DNA from: QKMZ01 sp012965515
GTDB lineage: Bacteria > Cyanobacteriota > Vampirovibrionia > Obscuribacterales > Obscuribacteraceae
Assembly (NCBI GenBank): GCA_937879965.1
Contig: CALFMP010000015.1
Span: forward strand, 1 to 64,000
DNA: 64,000 nucleotides
Reading direction: 5' to 3'
The position numbers and the translations under genes were made by a program. Under the pieces are notes generated by a model. The model did no database searches, was not told the DNA's origin, and saw only the letters and a list, made by a program, of their open reading frames with translations. Positions 53,474 through 62,718 of the stretch are shown in pieces. Positions within the stretch are counted from its first letter, which is position 1. Each line of letters starts with the position of its first letter.

Positions 53474-54508
53474 ATGCAATACGACGCGGTGCTAGTCATC
53501 TCCTTCGGCGGACCTGAAGGAAAAGATGATGTAATGCCATTCTTGCAGAACGTCTTGCGCGGCAAGAACGTTCCGGAAAAACGCATGAAGGAAGTCGCGC
53601 ACCACTATGAGCTGTTTGGCGGAGTCAGTCCAATCAATGGGCAAAATCGCCGCCTGATCTCGGCTCTCAAGGAAGAACTTAAGAAGCACAATATTGACCT
53701 TCCGGTTTACTGGGGTAATCGCAACTGGCACCCCATGCTTGCCGACACATTGCGCAAGATGAAGGATGCCGGAGTCAAGAGAGCGATTGCTTTCGTCACC
53801 TCTGCATACGGCAGCTACTCCGGATGCCGCCAGTATCTCGATGACATTGAGCGGGCTCGCGCTGAAGTCGGCGAAGGGGCCCCGGAAGTGGACAAGTTGC
53901 GCTTGTTTTACAACCATCCGAAATTTATTGAGTCCAATGTCGCGCATTTGGTTGAATCGCTTGAGCAAATTCCGGAAGAGCGCAGGAAAAAAGTACATGT
54001 GATTTTTACCGCGCATAGCATTCCGAACTCGATGGCAGAAAGTTGTGACTACGAAGTCCAGTTGCTCGAAACATGCAGGCTCGTGGCACTTTCTGCCGGT
54101 GTCGCTGATTGGAATCTTGCTTATCAAAGTCGCAGCGGACCAGCCAGCCAGCCTTGGTTGGAGCCTGACATCCAGGATCACCTGCGCGATGTGGCCCATC
54201 GGAAGATTAAAGACGTTGTTGTATTGCCGATTGGTTTCGTTTCCGACCACATGGAAATCATTTACGACCTCGACACTGAAGCTGCTTCGGTTGCCGGTAA
54301 AGTCGGTATCAATTTTGAGCGTTCTTTGACTGCCGGTACTCATCCTGCTTTCATTTCAATGATCCGCGAACTCATTGAAGAGCGTCTCCACGATGCGCAA
54401 GAACGCTCATGTCAGGGAACCAGGGGGCCGTCGCCTGACTTCTGCCACCCTGATTGCTGTCCGCGCCCGGTCAGACCACAAGCGACAACATCGACGACAT
54501 CGGCTTGA
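53474..54508 (+). CDS. hemH: Ferrochelatase, probable [2Fe-2S] coproporphyrin type
   Basis: Inserts iron into a porphyrin at the end of haem synthesis. 344 residues. Signature residues: H181 in FTAHSIP and E261 in SDHMEIIYDLD. GNRNWHP and the SGCRQY segment (C118) resemble actinobacterial enzymes. The C-terminus adds Cys313, Cys324, Cys328 and Cys329 (DFCHPDCCP), which with C118 would hold a [2Fe-2S] cluster as in the Mycobacterium enzyme. This suggests the coproporphyrin-dependent route. The ATG follows AAGGAAATC. Confidence 0.9.
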   Translation: MQYDAVLVISFGGPEGKDDVMPFLQNVLRGKNVPEKRMKEVAHHYELFGGVSPINGQNRRLISALKEELKKHNIDLPVYWGNRNWHPMLADTLRKMKDAGVKRAIAFVTSAYGSYSGCRQYLDDIERARAEVGEGAPEVDKLRLFYNHPKFIESNVAHLVESLEQIPEERRKKVHVIFTAHSIPNSMAESCDYEVQLLETCRLVALSAGVADWNLAYQSRSGPASQPWLEPDIQDHLRDVAHRKIKDVVVLPIGFVSDHMEIIYDLDTEAASVAGKVGINFERSLTAGTHPAFISMIRELIEERLHDAQERSCQGTRGPSPDFCHPDCCPRPVRPQATTSTTSA

Positions 54509-54575
54509 CAAGCGCGCTTTTCGGCGCTGTACGTGATACCTTTTTGGACGGTAAATAGCGCCCAGAGGTGAGATC

Positions 54576-55409
54576 ATGTCCCGCATTCAAACTGCAACGA
54601 CTGCGCTTTTGACCCTGTGCATGGCATTCGGTCAGCTGTGCGCATCACCTTCTAATGCAGCCGAGTCGAAAGACCCCAAGATCTACGCACACAGAGGCGG
54701 AGCGAAGTGGGCGCCTGAAAACACCATGGCGGCGTTTCGCAAGTGCAAAGAGAATGGCGTCTATGGCATCGAATTGGATATACAGCGCTGCAAGACCGGC
54801 GAGCTTGTCGTGATTCACGACGAAGATTTAAAGCGCACCACTAATGGTACCGGTCTGATCAAAGACACCAGTTATGCTGATCTGAGCAAATTAGATGCTG
54901 GCAGTTGGTTTGGCGAAGAGTTTAAGAACGAGCGCGTGCCCCTCCTGTCTGATGTGTTGAAACTGCTGGACGGCAAAGTCGTCCTCAACATCGAGATAAA
55001 GAACACACCTGTTAGTTATCCAGGTATTGAAGACGATTTGCTGAAAGTTTTGGCTGATTACAAGTATCCTGACACCATAATCGTCAGTTCTTTCGACCAT
55101 GAAGTGCTCAAACGTTTGCATGCGAAGAGTTCCAAATATGCGATTGCGCTATTGGGCGACCCGATTATTTACGATGTGGGTCAATACGCAAAACAAGTAG
55201 GTGCAACAGCCTGGCATCCGTATTTTGGCAGTATGCGTAAAGATGTTATCGATACTGCTCATGATGCTTCGTTGAAAGTCAATGTTTGGACGCCTAACAA
55301 GAAGCCCGAATGGGAAGAGCTGATTTCACAAGGCGTGGATGGAATAGTTACAGACGATCCAAAGGCTTTGAGTGAATTTCTGGGGCGTCGAGAAAAGAAA
55401 CAAAAATAG
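54576..55409 (+). CDS. Glycerophosphodiester phosphodiesterase, secreted
   Basis: 277 residues with signal peptide (about 1-29). The GDPD signature is present: H39 in YAHRGG, PENT, E66-L-D68 (GIELDIQ), and H81 in VIHDE. The barrel-type catalytic residues for calcium-dependent hydrolysis of glycerophosphodiesters are intact. It should act in the periplasm to recover glycerol-3-phosphate and phosphate. The ATG has GAGGTGAG. The next gene starts 42 bases later. Confidence 0.93.
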   Translation: MSRIQTATTALLTLCMAFGQLCASPSNAAESKDPKIYAHRGGAKWAPENTMAAFRKCKENGVYGIELDIQRCKTGELVVIHDEDLKRTTNGTGLIKDTSYADLSKLDAGSWFGEEFKNERVPLLSDVLKLLDGKVVLNIEIKNTPVSYPGIEDDLLKVLADYKYPDTIIVSSFDHEVLKRLHAKSSKYAIALLGDPIIYDVGQYAKQVGATAWHPYFGSMRKDVIDTAHDASLKVNVWTPNKKPEWEELISQGVDGIVTDDPKALSEFLGRREKKQK

Positions 55410-55451
55410 GGAAAAGTTTGATTGAATGTTATTACGTCTAGGCGAGGGGTT

Positions 55452-56825
55452 ATGAGTTTTAAACGCACTGCAATTAGTCTGAGCATTCTGGGGTTTTTAG
55501 CTATAGCACCGGCATTTGCCGATGGCGAGAATCCCAAATTCGAGAAGGCGAAAGCCACCGCGCAGGCTGCAACTGATGCCGGGGAATGGAAGAAGGCTGA
55601 AACAGGCTGGGGCAAGTGTCTTGATGCGTTAGAAGCTGTAGGAGAAGCACCTGCTGATGCGAATCTGGAACTGACCCTGAAGCGTCTCGCTCAAGCCTGC
55701 CGTCAATGCGGTGACTATGGTGACGGCATGGCTTATTTGCAGCGTGCAATTGATACTGCTGCAAAGTGCAGTATTTCCGATCCTGATTTGCAGGTTGAAG
55801 CCAATGAGCTTGGCAAATTCTGCCGAGTCATCGAACCGAGCAAACTTGGCAAAGATGCTGAAAAGCTGATTCGCGACAATAAAGCGACAATCATTGTTGT
55901 GAAGGACAAAGATGAAGGCAACTTTATTGTCACTGTGACGATCCCTAATCGCATCGAGAACAACACCGGCGACGATAAAGTTGATCAGATCGCTATGGAA
56001 AAGCTGGTCACGTTGAATCTCAACGAAGGCACAGACGGAACGGTTGCCGCGACCAACATCAAGGGTTTCAAGATTCACGTTGTCGAAAAGAAAATGTGGG
56101 TCAATTTGCTTGCCGCTAAGTTCGCCAAGCCCAACGAGACTGGCTCGCGCGATGTAGCCATCACTGCAGGCAAAATGGGCGTGACCAAAACAGTCACTCA
56201 ATCGGTCGATGCGAATTTCTATCAGCCGGTTGCCGCATTCGTAGAAGAGACCAAGCTCTTCGGCACGCCGACTGATATCGCGACTGGTGCAACCCCGGCT
56301 ACATCCACGACTGCAACCAGCACAACGACGACAAGCACAGGTAGCACCACTTCTGTTCCTGACGGCAGTTCTATGCCTGTGAGCACGTCAACGACAACGA
56401 CTACGAGTGCATCAGAGATTAGTGTTCCGGCAACTACCAGCGCACCGGCATCAACAACTTCGACCACGTCGACAACAACTACGACTTCTACGTCTACGTC
56501 TACTTCTACCCCTACAACTGAGTCTTCGACGAGTTCTTCCACGTCCAGTACTTCGACTACACCGGTTGATGCGGCGCCGGCGAAGACAACGGAAATTGAA
56601 ACCACCACAGTGATCGATTTCAGCGAACAAAAGAAAACCGAAGAGGCTCCCAAGGTGGAAGAGCCCAAGCAGCAGAGCGCTCCATCGGTTCAAAAGGAAG
56701 CTAACGGCTCGTCAACAGCGGCTTCATCGTCTGCATCTACCAAGAAGCATCATGATGATGACGAAGATGATGATGACGATGATGACGACAAGGACAAAAA
56801 GAAGCGCGACCGCGACGACGACTAA
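55452..56825 (+). CDS. Exported protein with Ser/Thr-rich repeat region and Asp-rich tail
   Basis: 457 residues from ATG 55452, with GAGGGG upstream. A signal peptide (about 1-24) precedes a helical N-terminus resembling TPR (about 25-115) and a beta-rich middle (about 130-270). Residues about 275-385 are almost only Thr and Ser with Pro and Ala. The tail is acidic and basic (DDDEDDDDDDDDKD). No family recognised. The Ser/Thr stretch suggests an extended, possibly glycosylated, stalk on the surface. A terminator follows. Confidence 0.75.
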   Translation: MSFKRTAISLSILGFLAIAPAFADGENPKFEKAKATAQAATDAGEWKKAETGWGKCLDALEAVGEAPADANLELTLKRLAQACRQCGDYGDGMAYLQRAIDTAAKCSISDPDLQVEANELGKFCRVIEPSKLGKDAEKLIRDNKATIIVVKDKDEGNFIVTVTIPNRIENNTGDDKVDQIAMEKLVTLNLNEGTDGTVAATNIKGFKIHVVEKKMWVNLLAAKFAKPNETGSRDVAITAGKMGVTKTVTQSVDANFYQPVAAFVEETKLFGTPTDIATGATPATSTTATSTTTTSTGSTTSVPDGSSMPVSTSTTTTTSASEISVPATTSAPASTTSTTSTTTTTSTSTSTSTPTTESSTSSSTSSTSTTPVDAAPAKTTEIETTTVIDFSEQKKTEEAPKVEEPKQQSAPSVQKEANGSSTAASSSASTKKHHDDDEDDDDDDDDKDKKKRDRDDD

Positions 56826-56877
56826 GAGTCACACACTGATGTAGTTTGACGCGGAACTGCTGTTAAGCACTAACTAA

Positions 56878-56903
56878 AAAAGGGGCTCGAGAGAGCCCCT
56901 TTT
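56878..56903. terminator. Bidirectional terminator
   Basis: AAAAGGGGCTC pairs with GAGCCCCTTTT (11 bp) around GAGA. The A-tract and T-tract make it work from either side, and it stands between the convergent genes ending at 56825 and 56988. Confidence 0.9.
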
Positions 56904-56987
56904 GATTGAGTGTTTTCGCTTCCCGTTGCCGCGCAGTCTATGCGCCTAAGGCTATTTGCTTCAGGCTGTTCGCTTCAGGCTATTCGC

Positions 56988-57368
56988 TTACTGTCCTTGC
57001 GGTTGTGCAAATTTGTTCTGAATTAAAGTATCCAGACCCTGTTTCAGCATGCCGCCAAATCCACCACCACCCGTTGGGGCACCGGTGATCGGGTTGCCTA
57101 CGGTTGGTTGTCCACCGAGAGGCATAGAACTCGAAGGACCGAGCGAAACTTGAATTGCGCGCGGATCTTGCGCAGTCATTTGTCCTTGCGGGCTAACGAT
57201 TACGAAGAGCGACTGTCCAGTCGAGAGATTGCTCATCAGGTACTGACCGGCTGGAAGCGTGGAAGTGCCTACGGAAACGAAGTTCGCTGCATACTGCGAC
57301 CATGCAGCAAGCGGAAAAAACGCGACTGCAGCAAAAATGGCGCCGGTTACGAATTGCTTTCTCTTCAT
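56988..57368 (-). CDS. Small secreted protein, unknown
   Basis: 126 residues. A signal peptide (about 1-24) is followed by a small beta-rich part (FVSVGTSTLPAGQYLMSNLSTGQSLFVIVSPQGQ), then a Gly/Pro-rich stretch and a short helix. Residues 35-75 resemble small beta domains of exported proteins, but I do not recognise a family. The ATG has GGAGGACC 8 bases upstream. Confidence 0.65.
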   Translation of the reverse strand: MKRKQFVTGAIFAAVAFFPLAAWSQYAANFVSVGTSTLPAGQYLMSNLSTGQSLFVIVSPQGQMTAQDPRAIQVSLGPSSSMPLGGQPTVGNPITGAPTGGGGFGGMLKQGLDTLIQNKFAQPQGQ

Positions 57369-57578
57369 TCCAAAGGTCCTCCCTAGTCGTTACGAACCGC
57401 CTATTGTACACGGTACGTATTTAGGGCGTTTCATAAGTGAGATGCGTCCTAATTCTCAAGGGCGCCGAGATCATCTCCAGGATTGTCCGCCTTTTAAGTC
57501 TGGGGTTAACCCGGGCCGTTTTCGAACAAGCGCTCACCATAATTGCATTCATGTGGCGACCAACCTTGTGAGGAATCT

Positions 57579-58835
57579 ATGTCCCGTCGAGCGAGCGATA
57601 CCTTGGCTCTAATAGCAGTTTTTACAGGCACAATAGCCAGCCTGCCGGCGCTTGCGCAATCCGATGGTTCCAAAAGAACGGTCGAAATGCGGGATATGAG
57701 TAAAGGGCGGATCGAGATGCCGGTAAAAGGTTTGTTTCTCGACAGGTTCAAAGCTCCCGTGTCTAAGCTCGAACCAGCGGTAACCGCAAAGTCAGTTTCA
57801 ACTCCTGCCAAGGAAGTTTCATCTCCAGCTAAGGAAGTTTCATCTCCGGCTAAGGACGTGCCCGCTCGCGCTCACAAGCCTGCATTGAAACCACAGCAAG
57901 AGAAGGTTGCACCCGGAAAAGTGCATTGGCACAGAGCGATTCAGACTGCCATGGATGCTTCTAAGCAATCCGGCAAACCAGTTTTACTCTTTCAAATGAT
58001 GGGACACTTAGATGACCGTTTTTGTTGAACGAATGCACGTCTGGCGAGAACCGTGCTGTTCTCGGATGAAAAAGTTGCTAACGACATCAATGATAAGTTC
58101 GAGCCCGTCTGGGTGAGCGTCCGCGAGGTTCCAATTGTCACTATCGATTTCGGCAATGGTCGCAAGTTGACACGAACGTTGCACGGCAATGTTGCGACGT
58201 ATGTGCTCACCGCCGATGGTACTATTGTCGATATTCTTCCCGGCTTGTATGAACGTGATGAGTACTTGAAACAGCTGGACAGCTTGTTCTGGGTGCATCA
58301 CTACCTGCCGAGTACGAGAGATCCGAAAGCGTTTCTCGCGGATTATCATCAAGCGCAATTCGAGTCGATTAAGACCAGCGGGAAGGCAATGGAAGTGCGA
58401 CCATTTGCCGATATGTCCAAGATTGCAATTGAGATCAGCGTTAAGACTATTCTGCGTCCTCCGGGTTGGCAGTCCGGATTTAGACCGGCATCAAAACCTG
58501 CTGAATTGGTAGAGCACCCGGACTTTTCGAAGCCTGGAGAACTGGCACATTGGCAGAAACTGCATGAAGATACAGAAGTCAATGAAAAGGAGCGTCGCGG
58601 TCCTGTGCATGCAATGTTGCTTGCTCACCCGGGTGCAAAACCAAACGACGTGACCAAACAGCTTTATCGCGAGGTTCTCCACGCTGATATCGACGACCCA
58701 TATCTTGGGCTTGGCGAGACACTTTTTCGAGACTATCCGTTTACCGAAGATATTCCGGCAGAATCTATCAAGACCGCGAGTCCTAAACCTGTGGGGAGAT
58801 TTGTATCTCACTCACCCAAGGTCGACCATCACTAG
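57579..58835 (+). CDS. Exported thioredoxin-like protein with in-frame UGA: candidate selenoprotein
   Basis: One reading frame of 419 codons with a single internal TGA at 58026 (codon 150), just after a Cys codon (C149). ATG 57579 has GAGGAAT. Residues 1-25 are a signal peptide, then a linker with SSPAKEV repeats. The second part (about 120-280) looks thioredoxin-like: KPVLLF, then LDDRFC-UGA-TNAR, then VLFSDEKVANDINDKFEPVWVSV. The frame and protein pattern continue unbroken across the TGA, and a hairpin meeting SECIS rules follows. If UGA is read as Sec the redox motif is Cys-Sec. Alternatives are a nonsense mutation (pseudogene) or two proteins. The downstream frame has no good start of its own. 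Confidence 0.7.
58045..58064 (+). promoter_or_regulatory. Candidate bacterial SECIS hairpin
   Basis: CGAGAAC (58045-58051) pairs perfectly with GTTCTCG (58058-58064) around the loop CGTGCT. The stem starts 17 nt, and the loop 24 nt, after the TGA at 58026-58028. The loop has G at its second position. The geometry (7-bp stem, 6-nt loop, loop within about 16-37 nt of the UGA) agrees with the published bacterial SECIS consensus as I recall it. An alternative, mutually exclusive fold uses 58031-58061. Confidence 0.55.
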
Positions 58836-58904
58836 CTAAACTGTTCTAAGCCGCTTCTTGATTTTTGAAAACCTTGTATGCTTTGAAAGCGGTTTAGGAA
58901 ACTT

Positions 58905-59645
58905 ATGTCAGATTCGCCGGACGAAGACAGCAATTCAACCATCGCTGCAGCATTGAAGGAGTATGCTCGGCTGCGCGAGCTTTGGATCATCATTTGCATG
59001 ATGATCTTGCCCTATTCTGTCATCTGGTTGGGCATGAACTTCTTCAAGAGCGCCGTTTGGAGCTTGGCTTTGTATCATGTGTTTTGCCTCTTGCCTGGCA
59101 TTGTTTGGGGCAAAGAAGCGTTTCGTAAGACTTTGCGCGCACCCAACTATCTTGAATTGCTTGGTCTGATCATTGCCAGTGTTTTGTTTTCCTTAGGGTC
59201 GATATTCACTTATAAATATCTCGGTTCGATGGTGCTTTCCGACACCCATGTTTTCGAATTGATGAAAACGCTCGGGTACACGCGTGAAGTTTTCACACCG
59301 CTGTGTATTTATATCGTTGTTGTAAATCCAGTGCTGGAAGAGCTTTTCTGGCGTGGTTTCGTGATGAACAAGCTGGATGAACTCTGTCCCGATTTCCCGC
59401 ATTGCGGTTTGATCTGGTCTTCATTTGCATATGGAGCGTTTCATTACCCGATCATGCAATTAGTGATGTATCCGGGCTGGGCTGAGTTTGGCACGATCAT
59501 GCTGATGATCTATGGGGCCGGCCTTGGCATTTTGTACCGCAAGACAAAGTCCGTGATTGTGCCCGCAATCGCTCATGCGCTGCTTACTGATCTATCGGCC
59601 GTACTTTTGATGTTGGAATTGTTCAAGAAGCTGAATGTGCAATAA
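58905..59645 (+). CDS. CPBP-family intramembrane metalloprotease (second)
   Basis: 246 residues, about six membrane helices. CPBP motifs are EELFWRG, AFHYPIM and HALLTD, so the metal-binding Glu and His are kept. It is shorter than the enzyme at 31593-32504 and not closely similar. Members process prenylated or bacteriocin-like peptides or act as immunity proteins; the substrate here is unknown. The ATG has AGGAAACTT. Confidence 0.85.
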   Translation: MSDSPDEDSNSTIAAALKEYARLRELWIIICMMILPYSVIWLGMNFFKSAVWSLALYHVFCLLPGIVWGKEAFRKTLRAPNYLELLGLIIASVLFSLGSIFTYKYLGSMVLSDTHVFELMKTLGYTREVFTPLCIYIVVVNPVLEELFWRGFVMNKLDELCPDFPHCGLIWSSFAYGAFHYPIMQLVMYPGWAEFGTIMLMIYGAGLGILYRKTKSVIVPAIAHALLTDLSAVLLMLELFKKLNVQ

Positions 59646-59668
59646 ATGCCCGGAGAAGTAATCCAGTG

Positions 59669-60466
59669 CTATTGCATCTTCAAGAGTTGGTGTACCACTC
59701 CCGCTTCTTCTATTTCTTTCGCCAGTAAATTAACGTTGTAGAGGCTCTTTCCGAAATCAAGCGCCGTATACATTGGTTTGCTGTAGATGTTTACCACACA
59801 AGAGTTTTCAGTCAGTGGATCGACTTTCATGCCGACCAGTTCGCCCGGGCTGCGACTGGAAGCTGAAGTCTGAGAAATCACAGTGCCTTCGTCTCTATTT
59901 ATTGATTCAAGATGCCAACCCTTTTTAGAGGCGAGAGCCGTGATGCTTAGTTCGATGCCTTCTTTGAGTGGGACGGGAATCTCGACTTTCCGCATTTTGT
60001 AGAGCTTGCTGTGCTTGAGTGAAAGCTCCCTAGCCATGGAAGTTGTTGCAGCTTTGAGAAGCAAGAACATATAGACAGCAGAAAACAAGGCAATCGAACC
60101 GGCGAAAGCGATGGACATTTGAATTATTGTTCCGAGAGCAATGAAATCACCGCCCAAGGCAATCGCTACGCTCATCATTAGCGCTCCAATCAACAAGCCG
60201 GCGGAAACGCCCGCGACGAGTGCTGAATGAACGCTGAAAATGATTAGATTTCTCGTGTTTGCAAGCCGAGCATGAGCACGGCGTACCTTCAGCGCCTGAA
60301 TCTCGCTGCTGAGTTCTTCTTGTTCAAACTCCGACAGAGCGCCGATTATTCGCGAAATTCTTGAGACCCGACTCTCAATGACGGCGGGAAGTTCTTTCCC
60401 GTTATCTGAGCCACCCTCTGAGGCAGATTCTCTCTCGATGTTTGATTCAGTCATTTGAGTTTGCAT
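59669..60466 (-). CDS. Two-helix membrane protein with cytoplasmic domains
   Basis: About 265 residues from ATG 60466; a TTG at 60520 would add 18. A helical charged segment (about 30-70), then two transmembrane helices (about 73-100 and 110-137), then a C-terminal alpha/beta domain (KKGWHLESINRDEGTVISQ and SCVVNIYSKPMYTALDFGKSLYNVN). Family not recognised. It converges on the CPBP gene with 23 bases between. The start is not certain. Confidence 0.6.
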   Translation of the reverse strand: MQTQMTESNIERESASEGGSDNGKELPAVIESRVSRISRIIGALSEFEQEELSSEIQALKVRRAHARLANTRNLIIFSVHSALVAGVSAGLLIGALMMSVAIALGGDFIALGTIIQMSIAFAGSIALFSAVYMFLLLKAATTSMARELSLKHSKLYKMRKVEIPVPLKEGIELSITALASKKGWHLESINRDEGTVISQTSASSRSPGELVGMKVDPLTENSCVVNIYSKPMYTALDFGKSLYNVNLLAKEIEEAGVVHQLLKMQ

Positions 60467-60523
60467 AGTGGTCGACCCAATAACGAGTGTAACCGAATAT
60501 CCAAGGTAATTAAACGCCAAATG

Positions 60524-60553
60524 AAAAGACCGAGCTGTGCGACTCGGTCTTTT
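60524..60553 (-). terminator. Terminator after the large TPR gene
   Basis: AAAAGACCGAG pairs with CTCGGTCTTTT (11 bp) around an 8-nt loop, followed on the minus strand by the pairing T-run. It lies about 70 bases beyond the TPR stop (minus strand). Confidence 0.85.
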
Positions 60554-60626
60554 GCTGGGGGTCCGATAGGTAGCGGTCGCACCTATCCTTAAACCTTAGT
60601 TTTATTAGCGTTTTGCCAGTGTTTTA

Positions 60627-62516
60627 CTAGCGCTGCATCATGCGAGCAATAATGTTCGGCTTTTTGCCTTCGGCTACTGCTCTTTCCAATTTGGTAGCGC
60701 GCATCTCAAGTCGTGCAGTGACTTTGTGCAAGCGTTCCAATTCTTTTGGTGGCAATCCTGGAGTCAAGCTTTCGTATGCTCTGTATTGCATAACTGATTC
60801 TCTGAGTGCTTTGGAATCTTGTTGGAAAAACTTCTCCAGTGTCTCGGCAAGACCGAGGCGTGCTCTGGAATTGCGAGGGTCGTTGAAGATCGCAGTGTGA
60901 TATTTGTCAACTGCGCTGTTGAACTGTTTTCGGCGAGCAAGGTCATTGGCAAGATTCAAATCTTGCTTTGTAGTCTCGCGTGCTTTTGCAACCAGATGCA
61001 ATCCGCGTTTTGCACTATCTTGTCCGCCCGGCATTGTTGCGAGCTTCTTGAAGGCATGCTCGGCATTATCGAGATCTTTGATCATCAAAGTCAGATCACC
61101 GAGTGCTGCCAAACTCTTAGCGGTGTTCGCATTGCCGACCAACATATTGAATTGCTCAGTGGCTTCGGCGAACTTGTTTTGCGCTAGCAATGCTTCGGCA
61201 TAGGCGACGCGTTCGCCATCATTTTTCGGCGTACCGATGACGGAGAGATCGACCGGTTTGCCGGAAAGCGAACGCAATTTGGCATCCGCCAATCTGAGTT
61301 GCAGATTGTTCGGGTTCATCTGAATTGCACGAGCGATTGAAGCTTCTGCAGCTTCGTAATCGTTGTCGGCTATGAATGCACCGGTGGTTTCTTTCTGTGC
61401 TCTCAGATAAAGAGCGCGGGTCAAACCTTCGACTGCAGCGACGTTACCTGGTTGAGTTTGCAACACTGCTTCGTAGTCTTTGATTGCGTCTGAAATCTTT
61501 TCGAGGCGCAAGCTGTTGGTGGCGATGCGCTGCAAAAGGTCAGTATTGCTCGGCATCAAATCGAGACCAGACCGCAGCTCCGCGATTGCATGCTCGATAT
61601 CGCCGCGATTCTCGCGAATTTCAGCAATTTTGATGTATGCAGATGCACTCTCAGGTTTGATTCTGATTGTTTCCTGAAACTCTTTGATTGCTGCAACCAT
61701 GTTGCCCTGACTTGCGTATGCTTTACCCAATTCGAAGTGAACGGGCGCGCTGTTTCTAAACTGATACAAGGATGTATTCAATTCTTTGATCGCTTCGTCA
61801 GCCATTCCTTGTTGCAGTAATGCGCGTCCGAGCCCGTAGTGCGCTGTTGAATTGCCGGTATTGAGAGCGGTTGCTTGCTTGAAGCTGCTCATAGCTTCAG
61901 CCGAGCGACCACCTTCGAGCTGTACCAGTCCGAGACCAGCGTACGCATCGGAGTAATTTTTGTCGGCGCGAATAGCATTCAAAAATGATTGTTCTGCTTG
62001 GTCGAGCCGACCTTCTTCCTTGAATACGCGACCGAGTGTGTAGTGTGCTTCAGGAAGATTGGGATCTGTTGCGAGCGCCAGATTGCATTCGGCGCCGGCT
62101 TGTTTTACGAGCGCATCCTTGTTCTTGCGGAAGGTGCCATTAGAAGATTGCAGTCTGTTGAGCAGAACTTGTGCTTTGCCGCAGTGCGCCATCGCATTGT
62201 GTGCATCTTCTTTCAAAACTTTGTCGAATTCTTCATCGGCGCGGTCGAGTTTGAAACTCTTCGCGTATGCGTATGCCAGACCATTGCGAATATTCGGGTC
62301 TTTCGGCTGTTTGTTCAAAGCCGTTCTATAAAGTTCTTCCGCTTCGTTGTACTTTCCTTTCCGTACAAGTTCGTCAGCCATAAGCTGTTCCTGGCTGATT
62401 CTCGCCTTAAGTGTTTTCTTTGCGGTGCGTGCCTCGACGTCGCTCTGAGCACTTAGAGAGCCGCACAGAAAGAGCGAACTTGCAACCAACAATATGGATT
62501 TTTTCTTCAAGTCCAT
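60627..62516 (-). CDS. Exported TPR-repeat protein
   Basis: 629 residues from ATG 62516 (GAGGGG about 10 bases before); an earlier ATG at 62555 has no site. A signal peptide (about 1-24) is followed by about 13 TPR units, with clear ones such as NEAEELYRTALNKQPKDPNIRNGLAYAYAK and QAEQSFLNAIRADKNYSDAYAGLGLVQLEGG. It should be a periplasmic or outer-membrane scaffold for protein complexes. It ends with a basic helix (KLERAVAEGKK). A terminator follows. Confidence 0.9.
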   Translation of the reverse strand: MDLKKKSILLVASSLFLCGSLSAQSDVEARTAKKTLKARISQEQLMADELVRKGKYNEAEELYRTALNKQPKDPNIRNGLAYAYAKSFKLDRADEEFDKVLKEDAHNAMAHCGKAQVLLNRLQSSNGTFRKNKDALVKQAGAECNLALATDPNLPEAHYTLGRVFKEEGRLDQAEQSFLNAIRADKNYSDAYAGLGLVQLEGGRSAEAMSSFKQATALNTGNSTAHYGLGRALLQQGMADEAIKELNTSLYQFRNSAPVHFELGKAYASQGNMVAAIKEFQETIRIKPESASAYIKIAEIRENRGDIEHAIAELRSGLDLMPSNTDLLQRIATNSLRLEKISDAIKDYEAVLQTQPGNVAAVEGLTRALYLRAQKETTGAFIADNDYEAAEASIARAIQMNPNNLQLRLADAKLRSLSGKPVDLSVIGTPKNDGERVAYAEALLAQNKFAEATEQFNMLVGNANTAKSLAALGDLTLMIKDLDNAEHAFKKLATMPGGQDSAKRGLHLVAKARETTKQDLNLANDLARRKQFNSAVDKYHTAIFNDPRNSRARLGLAETLEKFFQQDSKALRESVMQYRAYESLTPGLPPKELERLHKVTARLEMRATKLERAVAEGKKPNIIARMMQR

Positions 62517-62718
62517 AATCAAAATTCCCCTCAACGTTTTCCGAAACGCCACCATAGACCGGCTTTATGTGTGAAACAAGTGCGGGTACCGAATAAGAAG
62601 ACATAAGTTTGACTATAGGGGTAAAACGGGAACCTCGGCATGCGCTCAGGCTCTTGGTTGGTTTCAAAGGGATGATTGTGGCAGAGGAAAAGATACAAAA
62701 CTGCGGCATATAAAAATG

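Noticed and set aside
57543..58028. Separate 161-residue protein ending at the TGA
   Set aside because: The frame continues after the TGA with matching protein pattern, and the following part has no start signal, so one interrupted gene is the better model.
58031..58061. Alternative SECIS fold with GAATGCACG paired to CGTGC-GTTC
   Set aside because: It needs two bulges and a G-U pair, and its loop begins 15 nt after the UGA, closer than the usual range. The simple hairpin at 58045-58064 is better.
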